A DNA stretch of 24,266 nt from a virus: positions 1 through 24,266 of the IMG/VR virus record IMGVR_UViG_3300037541_000074. The stretch is one strand, 5' to 3'. The translations under genes were made by a program, and so were the position numbers. Positions 5,828 to 12,260 of the stretch are shown here, piece after piece (position 1 is the first letter of the stretch; the number at the start of each line of letters is the position of its first letter). The notes beneath the pieces are model-generated. The model was not told where the DNA came from and made no database searches. It was given only the letters and a program-made list of their open reading frames with translations.

Positions 5828-6136
5828 ATGTCCCCGACCCAACGCTCCCTGAAGTACCTGCGCGACCAGGGGTATAGGTGCTGGATTGTGGAAAGGTGGT
5901 GTCCCTACTCCCGCAAGCGGATAGACCTGTGGAACTGTATCGACATATTGGCGGTTGGCAACGGGGAGACCATAGGGGTGCAGACCACCAGCAGGGGAAA
6001 TGTTGCAGCGCGGGTCAAGAAAATCGAGGAAAACGAGTATTTTCCAGAGTTGGTTCGGTCTGGGTGGAAAGTCCATGTCCACGGGTGGGGGAAATTAAAG
6101 GCGGGCTGGACAATAAAATTGGTTGAACTTAACTAA
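5828..6136 (+). CDS. Putative PD-(D/E)XK-like nuclease family protein
   Basis: 102 aa. MSPTQRSLKYLRDQGYRCWI, then an acidic pair D33 and D39 (RIDLWNCIDIL) and the strand VQTTS (51-55), where a canonical nuclease would show E-x-K. This family is common in phages and prophages; a restriction-endonuclease-like fold is suggested by the D...QTT layout, but the lysine is missing, so activity is doubtful. First gene of the rightward operon; its ribosome site is weak (AAG only) and lies in the operator-like repeat, hinting at repression or low expression. Confidence 0.55.
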   Translation: MSPTQRSLKYLRDQGYRCWIVERWCPYSRKRIDLWNCIDILAVGNGETIGVQTTSRGNVAARVKKIEENEYFPELVRSGWKVHVHGWGKLKAGWTIKLVELN

Positions 6137-6150
6137 ATCCGTGGTATCCT
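6123..6150 (+). promoter_or_regulatory. Sigma70-like promoter for the structured RNA
   Basis: TTGAAC (6123-6128), 16-nt spacer, TATCCT (6145-6150). Each box matches the consensus at four of six positions. It overlaps the end of the 102-aa gene and would start a transcript near 6157, just before the first hairpin of the non-coding region. Confidence 0.5.
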
Positions 6151-6156
6151 AGCGTT

Positions 6157-6320
6157 GTCAGCGGTGTGGCAACTGCTGGAACGAAAGCGTTAAGCATCAG
6201 TAAGCCCATATAAGTCTAGGGCGTGTGTAAAGCGGTAACTGATGAGTTTTGGCTTGACGCCTCATTCGTTCCTACTTTGCTCATGCCAAGAGCCACGCTC
6301 TAGTCTTATGTGGGCTTTTT
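6157..6320 (+). ncRNA. Candidate structured non-coding RNA ending in a long U-tailed hairpin
   Basis: No protein reading is supported here. Hairpin 1: CAGCGGT (6159-6165) with ACTGCTG (6172-6178), 7 bp, one G-U. Hairpin 2: AACG (6180-6183) with CGTT (6188-6191). Then a 24-bp stem pairs 6202-6225 with 6294-6317, with only one mismatch and two G-U pairs; the differences between the arms preserve pairing. Its 68-nt apical part can form a further branch, GATGAG with CTCATT (6241-6266). A T-run, TTTTTCTTT, closes the 3' side at 6316-6324, making a plausible terminator. It matches no RNA family I recognise. The length and strand are inferred from the promoter and T-run. Confidence 0.5.
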
Positions 6321-6520
6321 CTTTGGCTGACCGCTACCTAGTCGTCGGCGAAAGACGGCAGGGCTAGATGGCGATAAGGGTACTGTGGGCAGCGTTGGAA
6401 TACCCTAACCTGGCGGCGAAGTTAGCACCAGAACGCGAAAAGGCTAACGAGTCCTGTGGCTCCGAAAGTGCAGGTAAAGGACGGATAGGCTAAGGCTAAG
6501 TCCGTCCACCAAAAGTGCAG
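6321..6520 (+). other. Second hairpin-rich non-coding segment
   Basis: About 200 nt without a gene, upstream of the 124-aa nuclease-like gene. Visible stems: CGCTACCTAG (6332-6341) with CTAGATGGCG (6364-6373) enclosing a TCGTC/GACGG hairpin; AGGGTA (6377-6382) with TACCCT (6401-6406); GTTAGC (6421-6426) with GCTAAC (6443-6448); CCTG (6453) with CAGG (6471); and GGACGGA (6479-6485) with TCCGTCC (6501-6507). AAAGTGCAG occurs twice (6465 and 6512). GAAA-type loops recur. It could be a continuation of the upstream RNA, a 5' leader, or an origin of replication. Confidence 0.45.
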
Positions 6521-6546
6521 ATATATATACATAGTAAGGGAGGATT

Positions 6547-6921
6547 ATGTATAGGAATAGAGAGTACGGTAGTCAGCTAAAGGACTTCTCAGGGTTGAGA
6601 TGGGGTGCAATATCCCCGACAGATGTGGATGCCCTGCTAGAGTTCTCTAACCGACTGTTTATCATTGTCGAGACTAAGTACAAAAACTCGCCCATTCCTC
6701 GTGGACAGCTTCTAGCCCTAGAACGGGTCTGCGATGCCATAAACGACCCCCCGCATAAACATTGCCTGATTCTCCTGACCTCGCATGAGTCGTCTGGGGA
6801 TATAGACATGGGGTTGACCACGGTTACACAAGTCCGCGAGAATTGCAATTGGCTAACAGAAATCCCAGAAATCACCCTGCGCGAGGCGGTAGATATTTAT
6901 AGGGGTAAGTACCTAGGATAG
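6547..6921 (+). CDS. PD-(D/E)XK-like nuclease
   Basis: 124 aa. SPTDVDALLEFSNRLFIIVE (23-42) runs into TKYKN, placing D26/D28 before a beta strand that ends in E42-T-K44, the D...ExK signature, with a following Q54 in RGQLLALER. This suggests an active metal-dependent nuclease of the VRR-NUC or Holliday-junction-resolvase-like group. AAGGGAGGA ribosome site just before the ATG. It follows the structured non-coding segment, which could act as its leader. Confidence 0.6.
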   Translation: MYRNREYGSQLKDFSGLRWGAISPTDVDALLEFSNRLFIIVETKYKNSPIPRGQLLALERVCDAINDPPHKHCLILLTSHESSGDIDMGLTTVTQVRENCNWLTEIPEITLREAVDIYRGKYLG

Positions 6922-6966
6922 AATGTTACATAACCGATTACAATACGCCACGAGGAGGTGGTAAAC

Positions 6967-7347
6967 ATGGATGACTTTGATAAGTTTTGGGCTGCTTACC
7001 CTAAGAAAGTAGCCAAGGCAGACGCTAGGAAAGCGTGGGCGCAGACAAAAGATATACGGCCCGAATTAACAAATTTGTTAACTGCCATAACCGCTAACTG
7101 CAAGACCGAGAGCTGGATGAAGTCTGGCGGGGCGTTTATCCCGTATCCAGCTACCTGGCTTCGAGGGGAGCGTTGGGAAGATGAATTAGAAGTTTCCCTG
7201 CCAAACGTAGTTAACGAGAAGCCTTGGCACGAAACCGCTACCGGCATAGAACTCAAGGGTAAGGAACTAGGATTAGACCCTAGCCAGTTCGAGTCCTTCC
7301 CACACTTCAAAGTTGCGGTAATGAGAGCCGCGCTCAAGTCTGCATGA
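6967..7347 (+). CDS. Replisome organiser / DnaT-like C-terminal domain protein
   Basis: 126 aa from the ATG at 6967, chosen because GGAGGT lies 8-9 nt upstream (a GTG at 6958 is inside that site). FDKFWAAYPKKVAKADARKA (4-23) and GGAFIPYPATWLRGERWEDE (near 58-77) are hallmarks of the C-terminal domain found in phage replication proteins and primosomal DnaT-like proteins. The usual N-terminal DNA-binding domain is absent, so this may be a stand-alone loader-binding unit that recruits the host helicase. ATGA overlap with the next gene. Confidence 0.65.
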   Translation: MDDFDKFWAAYPKKVAKADARKAWAQTKDIRPELTNLLTAITANCKTESWMKSGGAFIPYPATWLRGERWEDELEVSLPNVVNEKPWHETATGIELKGKELGLDPSQFESFPHFKVAVMRAALKSA

Positions 7348-8162
7348 ACGACCCTTTTAGAATAACAGAGCCGACTGTCATCAGTTTTTCTGGTGGAAGA
7401 ACGTCAGCCTATATGTTGTGGAAAGTTTTACAGTCAAATAACGGTCTTCCGGAAGATGGGAAAGTTTGTTTTGCAAATACAGGAAAAGAAGACGAAGAAA
7501 CACTCAAATTTGTAAATGAGTGTTCAAAACGATGGGGTGTTCCAATATTTTGGCTTGAATATAGAAGCCTAAAAGAATTTGAAGAAGTTACTTTTACAAC
7601 CGCATCAAGGAATGGCGAGCCGTTTGAAGCGATTATAAAAGACAGAAAAATGTTGCCTAATGTTAGAGCGAGGTTTTGCACAGAAGAATTAAAGGTACGA
7701 ACTATACATAGATACCTTAAATCTTTAGGATGGGATGAGCGTTTCAGTATGGTAGGAATTAGAGCAGATGAACAAAGACGCGCTGCAAAAATGAAATCAA
7801 GAAACGCTGGTGAAGAACCAATTATGCCATTGCATCAGGCCGGAATACAAAAGGCAGAAGTTTTACAATTTTGGGCGAACAATGACTTTGACTTGGAATT
7901 GCCAATTATTAATGGGGAAACCATAAATGGAAACTGCGATTTGTGTTTCTTAAAATCTTTGCCAAAAATAATTACACTAGTGGCTCAAAAACCTGAACGG
8001 GCGGTCTGGTGGGCAAAACAAGAGGAATGGGCGCAAACTCAAACACAAGGAGATGGAAATAGGTTTCGTATTGACCGCCCGCGCTACGCAAATATACATA
8101 ACTTTGTAGACCGGCAAGGCGATATGTTTGACGATTCAATTGAATGTTTTTGCGGCGAATGA
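7344..8162 (+). CDS. PP-loop (PAPS reductase-like) ATP pyrophosphatase family protein
   Basis: 272 aa. The P-loop-like SGGRTS (16-21) binds ATP pyrophosphate in the adenine nucleotide alpha-hydrolase family; CFANTGKEDEETLKFVNECS (42-61) and RFCTEELKVRT (111-120) fit the phage PAPS-reductase group. Cysteines at C112, C198, C201 (NGNCDLC), C268 and C270 could hold a metal or Fe-S cluster. The ECGIH motif of sulfonucleotide reductases is not seen, so sulfate reduction is unlikely; nucleic acid or nucleotide sulfuration, as with DndC, is an alternative. Base composition is clearly AT-rich compared with upstream genes, suggesting transfer. Confidence 0.7.
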   Translation: MNDPFRITEPTVISFSGGRTSAYMLWKVLQSNNGLPEDGKVCFANTGKEDEETLKFVNECSKRWGVPIFWLEYRSLKEFEEVTFTTASRNGEPFEAIIKDRKMLPNVRARFCTEELKVRTIHRYLKSLGWDERFSMVGIRADEQRRAAKMKSRNAGEEPIMPLHQAGIQKAEVLQFWANNDFDLELPIINGETINGNCDLCFLKSLPKIITLVAQKPERAVWWAKQEEWAQTQTQGDGNRFRIDRPRYANIHNFVDRQGDMFDDSIECFCGE

Positions 8163-8539
8163 TTCTCTCCCCACACAACAGAGACGTAGCAAAGCAAATG
8201 GTGGATAGCGCACCTGATGGCTATGTGCTAGAAGTCCGTCCTGCTAAACGCAGTTTGGATAGCAACAGGTACTACTGGGCGGTGTTGGGTGATATATCTG
8301 AGCAGATGGTTGTTGGTAAGGCTTACGAGCCAAGCATTTTTCATGAATACTTTAAGTCTTTGTTTTTACCAGAAAAAATAATTGAATTACCAGATGGAAG
8401 CATAAAAATGATAGAACCAAGCACATCAGAATTAAATAAAGATACCTTTTCTGAATACCTAGAAAAAGTTATTAAATGGTCAATTGAGAACAACGTAAAT
8501 TTTTCTAAAAATACCAAGGATTTGCAACATGGAAAGTAG
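8159..8539 (+). CDS. ninB: NinB-like recombination protein
   Basis: 126 aa from the ATG at 8159 (ATGA overlap with the PP-loop gene; an upstream in-frame ATG is rejected). RPAKRSLDSNRYYWAVLGDI (27-46) and IFHEYFKSLFLPEKIIELPD are characteristic of NinB (lambda Orf), a single-strand-binding mediator that helps load recombinases. The 5' half has ordinary composition, but from about 8335 the gene turns AT-rich, as in the following homing endonuclease. Its stop overlaps that gene by 11 nt. Confidence 0.8.
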   Translation: MILSPHNRDVAKQMVDSAPDGYVLEVRPAKRSLDSNRYYWAVLGDISEQMVVGKAYEPSIFHEYFKSLFLPEKIIELPDGSIKMIEPSTSELNKDTFSEYLEKVIKWSIENNVNFSKNTKDLQHGK

Positions 8540-9065
8540 AGACATCCCAGAGTTTTGCGGACTTTATAAAGCTACATCTGATGGTCAAATTTTGTCATTT
8601 ACAACAAAACTAAATGGCAAAGCAATGAAGCTAAACAAAAGAAAAGATGGGTATTTACAGGTTCAAATAAAAATAAAACAAAAGGTACACAATCGGTTAG
8701 TTCACGTTTTGGTTGATAGGGCTTTCAATGGCGAAATCAATAGCCAACACGAAATAAATCACAAAGACGGAAATAAACTAAATAATAAATTTGAAAATTT
8801 AGAACGCGTGACCAGACAAGAAAATGTGCGTCATGCGATTAAGATTGGGCTTTGGAATCCTTGCAGAGGTGAAGCGCATAGAAGTGCAAAATTAACAGAA
8901 GAAAAAATAATACAGATAAAAGAAGAAGCAACTGCTTGTAAAGTAAACAGGCGTTACAAATATGGATTTATTAAAGAAACGGCTAATAAATTTAATGTAA
9001 ATGTCAGCACCATAAAACGAATTTTGAATAACGAGACATGGCAAAAAGAAAGAGTAAAACTTTAG
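8529..9065 (+). CDS. HNH homing endonuclease (NUMOD4-like + HNH)
   Basis: 178 aa. The N-terminus RDIPEFCGLYKATSDGQILS (4-23) resembles a NUMOD4 module; QHEINHKDGNKLNNKFENL (73-91) is the HNH core with the H-x3-H...N pattern. The C-terminal third (RSAKLTEEKIIQIKEE and VNVSTIKRILNNETW) is a helix-turn-helix-like DNA-recognition module. Freestanding phage HNH homing enzymes have this layout and cut the same locus in competitor genomes. Strongly AT-rich, with A-ending codons. It overlaps ninB (11 nt) and the next gene (28 nt), so it was inserted with minimal loss. Confidence 0.85.
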   Translation: MESRDIPEFCGLYKATSDGQILSFTTKLNGKAMKLNKRKDGYLQVQIKIKQKVHNRLVHVLVDRAFNGEINSQHEINHKDGNKLNNKFENLERVTRQENVRHAIKIGLWNPCRGEAHRSAKLTEEKIIQIKEEATACKVNRRYKYGFIKETANKFNVNVSTIKRILNNETWQKERVKL

Positions 9066-9355
9066 ATGAAAAAAACCATCTCTCTAAAGTTGCAGCCCTC
9101 GGATGCATGGTCTGCCGAAGAATTGGGTACGCTGATAGCCCGTCTGAAATTCATCATCTGCGGGCCGGTCAGGGGTGGGGCAGGTCTTCGCACTACCTTG
9201 CAATACCACTATGCCCAGAACACCACAGAGGTAAAACTGGAGTTCACGGACTCGGAACCAAAGGTTTCCCAAAGCACTACGGCTTTACCGAACAGGAATT
9301 ATTAGATGATGTGTACCGTCTTTTGGGCAAAACTTTACCGTTAGGGAATAAATGA
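9038..9355 (+). CDS. Ref-like HNH nuclease
   Basis: 105 aa. C23-x2-C26, then EIHHLRAGQGWGRSSHYLAI (38-56) and CPEHHRGKTGVHGLGTKGF. The HH pair (39-40) and CPEHH (59-63) form the zinc-supported HNH site of the Ref / DUF968 families. P1 Ref is a RecA-dependent nuclease that cuts DNA at displacement loops; here it follows NinB and precedes the exonuclease group, so a role in recombination is likely. The N-terminus overlaps the end of the homing endonuclease. Confidence 0.75.
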   Translation: MAKRKSKTLDEKNHLSKVAALGCMVCRRIGYADSPSEIHHLRAGQGWGRSSHYLAIPLCPEHHRGKTGVHGLGTKGFPKHYGFTEQELLDDVYRLLGKTLPLGNK

Positions 9356-10035
9356 AAGCAATAGCGATAGCAACAACTAAGGGGGCTTGCCTTCCTGTCC
9401 TAGCGGCCTCCATAACCTTCTACGTCCCGCAAGACGTAACCGTGTTTCTAGCCGGTAGCGAGATTATTCTCCCACGTCACAGGACGATAAACCTACCCAA
9501 CGACGCTACCAACTTTGGGGACGCTTACAACGCCGTGGTCAAACGGGCGTTCGAGGAGTTTGACGAGGTTGTGGTCTGTAACGACGATATTGTGTTCAAC
9601 CCCACCACCTGGAAGCTGATTGGCGAGGACGTTACGTTTTTGCGAGACAAAAGCATCCCCCTCGGATGGGTATCCGCTAGGTCTGATTATGCACGAGGTT
9701 TGCAGAACATTCGTCTTGGGCAGGGAAAAATGGAGTGGTTCAGGTACGAGACCGAGAATCTTATTAACATCACCGATGTTATAGCCCCGATTTGTAGTTA
9801 CATTCACAAAGACGCATGGGTGGACTTCCCGCCTATCAACTGGTACTCGGACGACGTGCAATGCTTGGACATACAGAAGAAGGGCTTTCAGCACGCCATC
9901 AGCAGGGCTTATGTCCACCACGTTGGCTCTCAAACCTGTGGACGAAATGCTAACGAACTTATACAATCTGCCCAACCTTGGATTAAAGCCAACAGACCGG
10001 AGTTATACGACTTATGGTTTCGGAAGAAAGATTAA
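9352..10035 (+). CDS. Glycosyltransferase-like protein (GT-A type)
   Basis: 227 aa. FDEVVVCNDDIVFNPTTWKL (70-89) contains the acidic N77-D78-D79 motif after a hydrophobic strand, as in GT-A (family 2-like) transferases that bind nucleotide sugar with a metal. The N-terminus starts directly with a beta strand (MKAIAIATTKG). The late segment NWYSDDVQCLDIQKKGF has a second acidic stretch. It could glycosylate DNA bases, proteins or cell surface. The location between a Ref nuclease and the antiterminator-like gene is unusual for a surface-modifying enzyme. ATGA overlap upstream. Confidence 0.65.
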   Translation: MKAIAIATTKGACLPVLAASITFYVPQDVTVFLAGSEIILPRHRTINLPNDATNFGDAYNAVVKRAFEEFDEVVVCNDDIVFNPTTWKLIGEDVTFLRDKSIPLGWVSARSDYARGLQNIRLGQGKMEWFRYETENLINITDVIAPICSYIHKDAWVDFPPINWYSDDVQCLDIQKKGFQHAISRAYVHHVGSQTCGRNANELIQSAQPWIKANRPELYDLWFRKKD

Positions 10036-10424
10036 AAAATTGGGCCTTTTATTGTGCTTGGGGTCATGTTGGCCCAGAACACCGTACCCAATGCGCGAGC
10101 GCAGAGGGGAACTACGAGTCCGAAGATGTCTTTGAGGGCGAAGAACCGAGAATAGAACCCGACATGATTGACGGGCAAGCAGTAGAGGACGCGGTAAGGG
10201 AATTGCCTGATGTATCCCGCAGGGTTTTGAAGGCAAGATATATCCAGTACCCGTACAACCTGAGCCACAATGTAGCCCAGAGATTGCGGATGAGTACGGA
10301 TAAGTTAGAGGCAGAACTACACATAGCCAAGAGGAGGCTGTATGACCGATTACAAAGAAATAGTTCAGGGCACAGAAGAATGGCTACTAGCGAGGCTGGG
10401 GTTTGTAACAGCCAGCAGGGTTAG
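10014..10424 (+). CDS. Antiterminator Q-like / HTH regulator
   Basis: 136 aa. The second half (AVRELPDVSRRVLKARYIQY, then LSHNVAQRLRMSTDKLEAEL, about 58-106) matches the helix-turn-helix of phage Q-like or sigma-region-4-like proteins. The AWG...Y-x-S layout at the N-terminus also fits Q proteins. Probably controls late transcription. The last 27 codons overlap the exonuclease gene in another frame, so the true functional C-terminus could be shorter. Starts within the 3' end of the glycosyltransferase. Confidence 0.55.
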   Translation: MVSEERLKNWAFYCAWGHVGPEHRTQCASAEGNYESEDVFEGEEPRIEPDMIDGQAVEDAVRELPDVSRRVLKARYIQYPYNLSHNVAQRLRMSTDKLEAELHIAKRRLYDRLQRNSSGHRRMATSEAGVCNSQQG

Positions 10425-10947
10425 CGACGCTTTAGCGGGCAAGGATACGGAGACCCGCAAGAACTACCTCTGGCAGCTCGTAGCAGAAAGACTGACCAAG
10501 ACCCCACAGGCGGGTTTTGCGCCCAACGCGGCTATGATTCGCGGAACAGAGCAGGAACCCATCGCTAGAGCCGCATACGAGGCTCACACGGGCGTTTTCG
10601 TAGACCAAGTAGGCTTCGTACCCCACCCGACAATACAATGGCTAGGAGCCTCTCCTGACGGGCTTGTGGGGGATGATGGTCTGGTAGAGATAAAGAACCC
10701 GAACACGGCTACGCACCTGCAATACAGGAAGGCTGGAAAGGTTCCGGCAAAGTATAAGAACCAGATGATGCTCCAACTTGCTTGCACAGGAAGGAAGTGG
10801 TGCGACTTTGTAAGTTTCGACTCTAGGCTTCCGACTAGCAAGATGCTGTTTATCGTGCGGTTTGAGCCGGAGCAAAAGGACATGGACGAGATGTTAGAAA
10901 AGGTACAGTTATTTCTAAAGGAAGTGGAGGCTGAGTGTGACGATTGA
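10342..10947 (+). CDS. YqaJ / lambda-type exonuclease
   Basis: 201 aa. MTDYKEIVQGTEEWLLARLG with TASRVSDAL is the usual N-terminal motif; GTEQEP (68-73), GASPDGLVG (102-110, D106) and LVEIKNP (114-120, E116-x-K118) are the PD-(D/E)XK catalytic elements. It degrades double-stranded ends 5'-3' to leave single strands for an annealing protein, here likely the Sak3 protein. AGGAGG ribosome site fixes the start. Confidence 0.85.
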   Translation: MTDYKEIVQGTEEWLLARLGFVTASRVSDALAGKDTETRKNYLWQLVAERLTKTPQAGFAPNAAMIRGTEQEPIARAAYEAHTGVFVDQVGFVPHPTIQWLGASPDGLVGDDGLVEIKNPNTATHLQYRKAGKVPAKYKNQMMLQLACTGRKWCDFVSFDSRLPTSKMLFIVRFEPEQKDMDEMLEKVQLFLKEVEAECDD

Positions 10948-11131
10948 CGACCTAGCGGTAGAGGCAGGGCTGTTCTTGAAGGAGGGGGAGATATTGTTCA
11001 ACTTCCACGAGGACTCTAGAACCCAGTTGCAGAGGTTTGCGGAAATCGTGCGCGAGGAGGAGATGTTGCGGTGCGCGAGGATGGCGGAGGATTGGGGATT
11101 TAAGACCCTAGCCCAGGAGATGCGGGGTTGA
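10937..11131 (+). CDS. 64-aa hypothetical protein
   Basis: GTG start at 10937, overlapping the end of the exonuclease gene, with GGAGG upstream. Helical and charged (FAEIVREEEMLRCARMAEDW), no domain recognised. Its TGA overlaps the TTG start of the next small gene. May be an accessory factor of the recombination set, by position only. Confidence 0.55.
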   Translation: MTIDDLAVEAGLFLKEGEILFNFHEDSRTQLQRFAEIVREEEMLRCARMAEDWGFKTLAQEMRG

Positions 11132-11277
11132 GCCAGCAGGTGATGATAGAAGCCCTCTACCAAGAGATTGTGGGGGCTGTGGAGAAGTTTGACGAGGCAC
11201 TACCTCTAGCCTCGGTGGTTGGGGTTTTAGAGGTGATTAAGTACCAATTACTAATGAACACGGAGGACGAAGAATGA
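11128..11277 (+). CDS. 49-aa hypothetical protein
   Basis: From a TTG at 11128 (TTGA overlap with the previous stop), MSQQVMIEALYQEIVGAVEK followed by EALPLASVVGVLEVIKYQLL. An ATG at 11143 gives a 44-aa version and cannot be excluded. Helix-rich, acidic; similar small proteins occur in other phage early operons. Ends with ATGA into the next gene. Confidence 0.5.
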   Translation: MSQQVMIEALYQEIVGAVEKFDEALPLASVVGVLEVIKYQLLMNTEDEE

Positions 11278-11387
11278 AAGACGGACTTATATCTGCACAC
11301 TTCTACGCGCAGGACGCGGCGTGGTTTGTGTTGTTTCTGCTGGGGGTGATTGTTTTAGCGGGGTGGACAGAGTGGCGGCGTGGTTAA
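11274..11387 (+). CDS. 37-aa single-span membrane protein
   Basis: ATG shares ATGA with the previous stop. MKDGLISAHFYAQDAAWFVL then FLLGVIVLAGWTEWRRG: one transmembrane helix (about 16-31), Arg-rich C-terminus probably cytoplasmic. Function unknown; next gene is also a membrane protein. Confidence 0.5.
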   Translation: MKDGLISAHFYAQDAAWFVLFLLGVIVLAGWTEWRRG

Positions 11388-11515
11388 TAGCAGGAATCGG
11401 TGTTGTATACCTTGTGGTAGCGGTGCAGTTGCTACTAGAGGGTAAGGTGGGTCTGGGCGTAGCCTTCTTGGGTTATAGCCTTGGCAATGTTGGTCTTTAT
11501 ATAGCAGCCAAATAG
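11372..11515 (+). CDS. 47-aa two-span membrane protein
   Basis: GTG start at 11372 with GGGGTGG upstream (a GTG at 11363 would give three more residues). Two hydrophobic helices, AAWLIAGIGVVYLVVAVQLL and LGVAFLGYSLGNVGLYIAA, separated by a short EGKVG turn. Hairpin topology with few charges; could be a small holin-like or superinfection-related protein, but there is no direct evidence. Confidence 0.5.
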   Translation: MAAWLIAGIGVVYLVVAVQLLLEGKVGLGVAFLGYSLGNVGLYIAAK

Positions 11516-11523
11516 GAGAAGTT

Positions 11524-11751
11524 ATGGAATACGATAATACCAATAGCGGTGTGTTGTTTAAGAACGAGTCGGACAACGAGAAGGCTCCTGCTTACAAGGG
11601 CAAGTTAAACGTAGACGGGACTGAGTACAACCTAGCCGCATGGATTAAAACAGGCAAGTCTGGGCAGAAGTTTATGAGTCTCAAGGTTGAATTACCCAAG
11701 CCCAAGGCAGAGCCAAAGCAACAAGCCTTAGAGGACGACATTCCATTCTAA
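11524..11751 (+). CDS. DUF736-like protein with SSB-type DDIPF C-terminus
   Basis: 75 aa. YDNTNSGVLFKNESDNEKAP (3-22), YKGKLNVDGTEYNLAAWIKT and GQKFMSLKVE are typical of small DUF736-like proteins of phages. A Lys/Pro linker (PKPKAEPKQQ) then leads to EDDIPF, the same last residues as the tip of bacterial SSB, which docks to SSB partners. Inference: a small OB-like protein that binds the SSB-interacting proteins. AGGAG site before the ATG. Confidence 0.65.
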   Translation: MEYDNTNSGVLFKNESDNEKAPAYKGKLNVDGTEYNLAAWIKTGKSGQKFMSLKVELPKPKAEPKQQALEDDIPF

Positions 11752-11798
11752 GCAAGCAACAGCTACGCGCCCTGTTTGTTTACAGGAAAGGAGAACTT

Positions 11799-12260
11799 GT
11801 GTGGAAGCCTCGACCCATTGAGGCTTTCGCCAAGTATTCCGCGTACGTCATGTGGAACGCTAGGTACGCCAACACAATCGCAGGACACATAACCCCTCGC
11901 GGTTATCGCAAGATTGCTATATTCAAAAAGCCTTACTTTGCTCACAGGATTATCTGGGCTTATCACCACGGGTGGTGGCCTGAGACCATTGACCACAAGA
12001 ACTGCAAGTTTGCCGACAATAGACTAAGCAATCTCAGGGTTGCCACGCAGATGGAAAACAGGTGGAACTCCAAGTTGCGGGAGAAAACCAAGTCCAATGT
12101 GAAGGGGGTCTACAAGAGGAAGGAAAAATTTTACGAGGCGCACGTTTGTGCCAACTATAAGAGGTATTATCTTGGGAGATTTGTTCGAAAATCTGACGCA
12201 GTCAGAGCCGTCACCACCGCCAGAAAAGCGTTGCATAAAACATTTGCTAGGGCTGGTTAA
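11799..12260 (+). CDS. HNH endonuclease with AP2 domain
   Basis: 153 aa, GTG start with AAGGAG 6 nt upstream. AHRIIWAYHHGWWPETIDHK (48-67) and NRLSNLRVATQMENRWN (74-90) form the HNH_3 type core. KSNVKGVYKRKEKFYEAHV (98-116) to the alanine-rich helix (133-146) is an AP2 DNA-binding domain. Freestanding mobile enzyme. Unlike the other HNH gene, its base composition matches its neighbours, so it may be an older resident. Confidence 0.85.
   Translation: MWKPRPIEAFAKYSAYVMWNARYANTIAGHITPRGYRKIAIFKKPYFAHRIIWAYHHGWWPETIDHKNCKFADNRLSNLRVATQMENRWNSKLREKTKSNVKGVYKRKEKFYEAHVCANYKRYYLGRFVRKSDAVRAVTTARKALHKTFARAG

Noticed and set aside
5750-6082. 110-aa ORF on the minus strand
   Set aside because: It runs opposite the 102-aa nuclease-like gene and has Pro-rich shadow composition; the plus-strand gene has the family match.
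6239-6320. Possible hammerhead ribozyme core (CTGATGAG)
   Set aside because: The CUGAUGAG element is present, but the matching CGAAA and cleavage-site pairing are not found in the right order after a stem II, so no hammerhead can be drawn.
6137-6546. tRNA, tmRNA, RNase P RNA or group I intron
   Set aside because: No TTCGAAT-type T loop, no tag-peptide frame, no RNase P conserved core, and flanking genes are intact rather than split.
6137-6546. Riboswitch leader
   Set aside because: Core motifs of cobalamin, TPP, SAM, lysine and glmS classes were looked for and not found.
9493-9975. 160-aa ORF on the minus strand
   Set aside because: Antisense to the glycosyltransferase; no ribosome site or family, typical mirror frame.
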